Assembly (NCBI RefSeq): GCF_002236105.1
Contig: NZ_NIWU01000003.1
Span: 64,501-128,500, forward strand
Length of the DNA stretch: 64,000 nucleotides
From: Pseudomonas umsongensis
GTDB lineage: Bacteria; Pseudomonadota; Gammaproteobacteria; Pseudomonadales; Pseudomonadaceae
Reading direction: 5' to 3'
Shown in pieces: positions 60,396-64,000 of this stretch. The notes below the pieces were generated by a model. It did not search any database. It was not told the origin of the DNA and saw nothing but the letters and a program-made list of their open reading frames with translations. A program made the position numbers and the translations under genes. Every line of letters starts with the position of its first letter. The first letter of the stretch is position 1.

Positions 60396-61256
60396 ATGGC
60401 AGGCGCAAAAGAGATTCGCAGTAAGATTGCGAGCATCAAAAGCACGCAAAAAATTACCAGCGCCATGGAAAAAGTGGCGGTCAGCAAAATGCGCAAGGCA
60501 CAAATGCGCATGGCTGCTAGCCGTCCTTATGCGGAGCGCATCCGCCAGGTTATTGGGCATCTGGCCAACGCCAACCCGGAATACCGCCACCCGTTCATGA
60601 TCGACCGCGAAATCAAGCGTGTTGGTTATGTCGTAGTGAGCAGTGACCGTGGTCTGTGCGGTGGCTTGAACACCAACCTGTTCAAGGCCCTGGTCAAGGA
60701 CATGGCGGTAAACCGCGAGAAAGGCGTCGAGATTGATCTGTGTGTAGTGGGTAGCAAGGGTGCGGCCTTTTTCCGCAACTTCGGCGGCAACGTCGTAGCA
60801 GCTATCAGCCACCTGGGTGAAGAGCCGTCGATCAACGACTTGATCGGTAGCGTCAAAGTGATGCTGGATGCCTACCTGGACGGCCGTATTGACCGCCTGT
60901 CCGTGGTTTCCAACAAGTTCATCAACACCATGACGCAACAGCCTACCGTGGAGCAATTGATTCCACTGGTGGCAACCCCGGATCAGGACCTCAAGCACCA
61001 CTGGGACTATCTCTACGAACCGGATGCCAAAGAGCTGCTTGACGGCTTGATGGTCCGCTACGTTGAGTCGCAGGTCTACCAGGCGGTGGTCGAGAACAAC
61101 GCGGCTGAACAAGCTGCGCGGATGATCGCGATGAAGAACGCTACCGACAACGCCGGTGATTTGATCAGCGATTTGCAGCTGGTCTACAACAAGGCGCGTC
61201 AGGCTGCGATCACCCAAGAGATCTCGGAAATCGTCGGCGGCGCTGCCGCGGTTTAA
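60396..61256 (+). CDS. atpG: ATP synthase F1 subunit gamma
   Basis: 286 residues. The N-terminal helix (KEIRSKIASIKSTQKITSAM EKVAVSKM) and C-terminal helix (ITQEISEIVGGAAAV) form the rotor coiled coil. The middle holds SSDRGLCGGLNTNLFK. It turns inside the alpha3beta3 ring. Confidence 0.98.
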   Translation: MAGAKEIRSKIASIKSTQKITSAMEKVAVSKMRKAQMRMAASRPYAERIRQVIGHLANANPEYRHPFMIDREIKRVGYVVVSSDRGLCGGLNTNLFKALVKDMAVNREKGVEIDLCVVGSKGAAFFRNFGGNVVAAISHLGEEPSINDLIGSVKVMLDAYLDGRIDRLSVVSNKFINTMTQQPTVEQLIPLVATPDQDLKHHWDYLYEPDAKELLDGLMVRYVESQVYQAVVENNAAEQAARMIAMKNATDNAGDLISDLQLVYNKARQAAITQEISEIVGGAAAV

Positions 61257-61283
61257 CGGTTCAAATATTCAGAGGATCCAGCT

Positions 61284-62663
61284 ATGAGTAGCGGACGTAT
61301 CGTTCAAATCATCGGCGCCGTTATCGACGTGGAATTTCCACGCGACAGCGTACCGAGCATCTACAACGCGCTGAAAGTAGTGAGCGCGGCTGAAACCACC
61401 CTGGAAGTTCAGCAGCAGCTGGGCGACGGCGTGGTTCGTACCATTGCGATGGGTTCCACCGAGGGCTTGAAGCGCGGTCTGGAAGTGACCGACTCTGGCG
61501 CAGCCATCTCCGTACCGGTCGGTAAAGCGACCCTGGGCCGGATCATGGACGTACTGGGCAACCCGATCGACGAAGCTGGCCCAATCGCCACCGACGAGCG
61601 TTGGGGTATCCACCGTGCAGCGCCTTCGTTCGCTGAACAAGCAGGCGGCAACGACCTGCTGGAAACCGGCATCAAGGTTATCGACCTGGTTTGCCCGTTC
61701 GCCAAGGGTGGTAAAGTTGGTCTGTTCGGTGGTGCCGGTGTAGGCAAAACCGTAAACATGATGGAACTGATCCGTAACATCGCCATCGAGCACAGCGGTT
61801 ATTCCGTGTTCGCCGGTGTGGGTGAGCGTACTCGTGAGGGTAACGACTTCTACCACGAGATGAAGGACTCCAACGTTCTGGACAAAGTGGCACTGGTTTA
61901 CGGTCAGATGAACGAGCCGCCGGGTAACCGTCTGCGCGTAGCACTGACCGGCCTGACCATGGCCGAGAAGTTCCGTGACGAAGGTAACGACGTTCTGCTG
62001 TTCGTCGACAACATCTATCGTTACACCCTGGCCGGTACTGAAGTATCCGCACTGCTGGGCCGTATGCCTTCGGCAGTAGGTTACCAGCCGACCCTGGCTG
62101 AAGAGATGGGCGTTCTGCAAGAACGTATCACTTCGACCAAGGAAGGTTCGATCACTTCGATCCAAGCGGTATACGTACCTGCGGACGACTTGACCGACCC
62201 GTCGCCAGCGACCACCTTCGCCCACTTGGACGCCACCGTCGTTCTGTCCCGTGACATCGCTTCCCTGGGTATCTACCCAGCGGTAGACCCACTGGACTCG
62301 ACTTCGCGCCAGCTGGACCCGAACGTTATCGGCCAGGACCACTACGACACCGCTCGCGGCGTCCAGTACGTTCTGCAGCGTTACAAAGAACTGAAGGACA
62401 TCATTGCGATCCTGGGTATGGACGAGCTGTCGGAAGCCGACAAGCAGTTGGTAAACCGTGCTCGTAAGATCCAGCGTTTCTTGTCGCAGCCGTTCTTCGT
62501 GGCTGAAGTCTTCACCGGTGCATCGGGTAAATACGTTTCCCTGAAAGACACCATTGCTGGCTTCAAAGGCATCCTCAACGGTGACTACGACCACCTGCCA
62601 GAACAAGCGTTCTACATGGTTGGCGGCATCGAAGAAGCGATCGAGAAAGCCAAGAAACTGTAA
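61284..62663 (+). CDS. atpD: ATP synthase F1 subunit beta
   Basis: 459 residues, the catalytic subunit. The P-loop is GGAGVGKT (about 150-157), the catalytic glutamate lies in GVGERTREGNDFYHEM, and the DELSEED region is DELSEADK. The signature PAVDPLDSTS is intact. A hairpin follows before atpC. Confidence 0.98.
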   Translation: MSSGRIVQIIGAVIDVEFPRDSVPSIYNALKVVSAAETTLEVQQQLGDGVVRTIAMGSTEGLKRGLEVTDSGAAISVPVGKATLGRIMDVLGNPIDEAGPIATDERWGIHRAAPSFAEQAGGNDLLETGIKVIDLVCPFAKGGKVGLFGGAGVGKTVNMMELIRNIAIEHSGYSVFAGVGERTREGNDFYHEMKDSNVLDKVALVYGQMNEPPGNRLRVALTGLTMAEKFRDEGNDVLLFVDNIYRYTLAGTEVSALLGRMPSAVGYQPTLAEEMGVLQERITSTKEGSITSIQAVYVPADDLTDPSPATTFAHLDATVVLSRDIASLGIYPAVDPLDSTSRQLDPNVIGQDHYDTARGVQYVLQRYKELKDIIAILGMDELSEADKQLVNRARKIQRFLSQPFFVAEVFTGASGKYVSLKDTIAGFKGILNGDYDHLPEQAFYMVGGIEEAIEKAKKL

Positions 62664-62668
62664 TCCCG

Positions 62669-62686
62669 GCGCCCGGAAACGGGCGC
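62669..62686 (+). other. Stem-loop in the atpD-atpC mRNA gap
   Basis: GCGCCCG-GAAA-CGGGCGC: a 7-base GC stem with a GAAA tetraloop, starting 6 bases after the atpD stop. No T-run follows. Confidence 0.55.
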
Positions 62687-62708
62687 TAATTTAGGTTGAG
62701 GCAATCAG

Positions 62709-63134
62709 ATGGCTATGACAGTCCATTGCGATATCGTCAGCGCGGAAGGGGAAATCTTTTCCGGTCTGGTCGAGATGGTGATTGCGCACGGTGCACTGGG
62801 TGATCTTGGTATCGCTCTGGGTCACGCGCCGCTGATCACTAATCTGAAGCCAGGTCCGATCCGCCTGGTCAAGCAGGGCGGGGAAGAGGAGGTGTACTAC
62901 ATCTCCGGTGGTTTCCTCGAGGTTCAGCCGAACATGGTCAAGGTTCTTGCCGACACCGTGCAACGTGCTGCCGACCTGGACGAAGCTTCCGCTCAGGAAG
63001 CCGTCAAGGCTGCCGAAAAGGCCTTGCATGAGCGGGGCGCGGAGTTCGATTACGGTTCCGCTGCCGCACGTCTGGCCGAGGCCGCAGCCCAGCTGCGTAC
63101 CGTCCAGCAGATCCGCAAGAAGTTCGGCCACTAA
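62709..63134 (+). CDS. atpC: ATP synthase F1 subunit epsilon
   Basis: 141 residues. An N-terminal beta-sandwich (VHCDIVSAEGEIFSGLVEMV) is followed by two C-terminal helices (about 90-140) that can inhibit ATP hydrolysis. It is the last gene of atpIBEFHAGDC, and a strong terminator follows 26 bases after the stop. Confidence 0.97.
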   Translation: MAMTVHCDIVSAEGEIFSGLVEMVIAHGALGDLGIALGHAPLITNLKPGPIRLVKQGGEEEVYYISGGFLEVQPNMVKVLADTVQRAADLDEASAQEAVKAAEKALHERGAEFDYGSAAARLAEAAAQLRTVQQIRKKFGH

Positions 63135-63160
63135 GGCAGCGCTTGTTGTGTGATTGATTA

Positions 63161-63188
63161 AAAAGGGTAGCCTCGGCTACCCTTTTTT
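63161..63188 (+). terminator. Rho-independent terminator of the atp operon
   Basis: AAAAGGGTAGCC / GGCTACCCTTTT, a perfect 12-base stem with a 2-base loop between the arms (in practice a 4-base loop), then a long T-run. Confidence 0.93.
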
Positions 63189-63249
63189 ATTTTTCCGATA
63201 TTCATCACGTTGGTCGCAGCCGCTGACCACCCAGGATTGGTAGCCAGTC

Positions 63250-64000
63250 ATGTCTCTTGAAATCGTTATCCTCGCTGCTGGCCAGGGCACCCGCATGCGT
63301 TCGGCCCTGCCAAAGGTCTTGCACCCGATTGCCGGCAATTCGATGCTCGGCCATGTTATCCACAGCGCCCGACAACTTGATCCACAGCGCATTCACGTGG
63401 TGATTGGCCATGGTGCCGATGTGGTACGCGAGCGCCTGGCCGCTGACGATCTGAACTTCGTCCTCCAGGACAAACAATTGGGTACCGGTCATGCCGTGGC
63501 CCAGGCCGTTCCTTTCATCAAGTCCGACACCGTGCTGGTGCTATACGGTGATGTGCCCTTGATTGAAATCGAAACCCTGCAGCGTTTGCTCAAGCTTGTA
63601 GTGCCTGGGCAGATGGGCCTGCTTACCGTCGAACTGGATGACGCAACCGGTTACGGCCGCATCGTTCGCGACAATGATGGCAAGGTCTCTGCCATCGTCG
63701 AGCACAAGGACGCCAACGAAGCCCAGCGCGCCATCAAGGAAGGCAATACCGGGATCCTCGCGGTTCCGGCCGATCGCCTGGCCGACTGGACGGGTCGCCT
63801 GTCGAACAACAACGCGCAGGGCGAGTACTACTTGACCGACGTGATTGAAATGGCAGTCAGCGACGGTCTGGTGGTGGCCACCGAACAGCCCCACGACGCC
63901 ATGGAAGTGCAGGGCGCCAACGACCGTAAGCAGCTTTCCGATCTTGAGCGTCATTATCAGCTGCGCGCCGGCCGTCGCTTGATGGCTCAAGGCGTGACCT
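63250..64000 (+). CDS. glmU: Bifunctional UDP-GlcNAc pyrophosphorylase / GlcN-1-P acetyltransferase GlmU (cut by window edge)
   Basis: The first 250 residues are visible. The pyrophosphorylase loop is LAAGQGTRMRSALPKVLHPI; further family blocks are GTGHAVAQAV, VLYGDVPLI, GYGRIVRD and NAQGEYYLTDVIE. GlmU makes UDP-N-acetylglucosamine for peptidoglycan and LPS. The left-handed beta-helix acetyltransferase domain lies past the window. It follows the atp terminator, as in many gamma-proteobacteria. A perfect DnaA box lies at 63356. Confidence 0.97.
   Translation, partial: MSLEIVILAAGQGTRMRSALPKVLHPIAGNSMLGHVIHSARQLDPQRIHVVIGHGADVVRERLAADDLNFVLQDKQLGTGHAVAQAVPFIKSDTVLVLYGDVPLIEIETLQRLLKLVVPGQMGLLTVELDDATGYGRIVRDNDGKVSAIVEHKDANEAQRAIKEGNTGILAVPADRLADWTGRLSNNNAQGEYYLTDVIEMAVSDGLVVATEQPHDAMEVQGANDRKQLSDLERHYQLRAGRRLMAQGVT

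Noticed and set aside
58327..60408. 693-codon open frame antisense to atpH-atpA
   Set aside because: A shadow of conserved atp genes with no family resemblance or start signal.
1..64000. tRNA, rRNA, CRISPR array, prophage or insertion sequence
   Set aside because: I saw no tRNA-like cloverleaf, rRNA stretch, regularly spaced repeats, transposase or phage genes; the repeats present are REP-type palindrome pairs.

Overview
The window is a contiguous piece of a Pseudomonas chromosome, most like the P. fluorescens group. The evidence is about 60% G+C, gamma-proteobacterial core proteins with typical Pseudomonas wording, the gene order around dnaA, Pseudomonas-type REP palindromes, and the kinB-algB alginate regulators. 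It covers the replication origin: gyrB-recF-dnaN-dnaA run leftward, and rpmH-rnpA-yidD-yidC-mnmE, mnmG-rsmG-parA-parB, the atp operon and glmU run rightward.

Layout. 1-2.5 kb: kinB (cut by the left edge) and algB, then two small membrane proteins. 3-6 kb: gltP and a fused nucleoside-gate membrane protein. 6-9.5 kb: a four-gene leftward Mla/MCE-type lipid transport operon with an STAS-permease fusion. 9.5-16.2 kb: a DUF5924/DUF2914 membrane protein, an M16 peptidase with a C-terminal anchor, a Na/Pi-type transporter, TerC and a CitMHS citrate transporter. 16.6-18.1 kb: three small enzymes. 18.1-23.3 kb: a choline-O-sulfate block (LysR regulator, betC, choline-type binding protein, SulP transporter). 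23.4-33.7 kb: aroE, hemF, qor, tsaC, dprA, a LysM protein, then def-fmt-rsmB and trkA. 33.8-40.1 kb: a TPR protein, lipid A acyltransferase, tag, glyQS, gmhB and plsC. 40.4-47.1 kb: gyrB to oriC. 47.1-64 kb: rpmH to glmU (cut by the right edge).

How it fits together. The right two thirds is the conserved origin domain. It holds initiation (dnaA, dnaN, oriC), recombination and supercoiling (recF, gyrB), segregation (parA, parB and two perfect parS palindromes inside recF), translation and tRNA functions, membrane insertion (yidC) and energy supply (F1Fo ATP synthase). The left third is accessory transport and catabolism, punctuated by REP palindrome pairs.

The most striking non-coding signals are these: (i) 23 perfect DnaA boxes spread from 18.3 to 63.4 kb, many inside genes; (ii) a second origin-like interval between mnmE and mnmG; (iii) parS sites that each encode Phe-His-Val-Glu in RecF; (iv) an AAACAACAACAA motif and mini-ORF ahead of the citrate transporter; (v) a palindrome filling the spacer of the likely atp promoter. 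I found no phage, insertion sequence, CRISPR array, tRNA or rRNA, and no wholly unknown multi-gene system.
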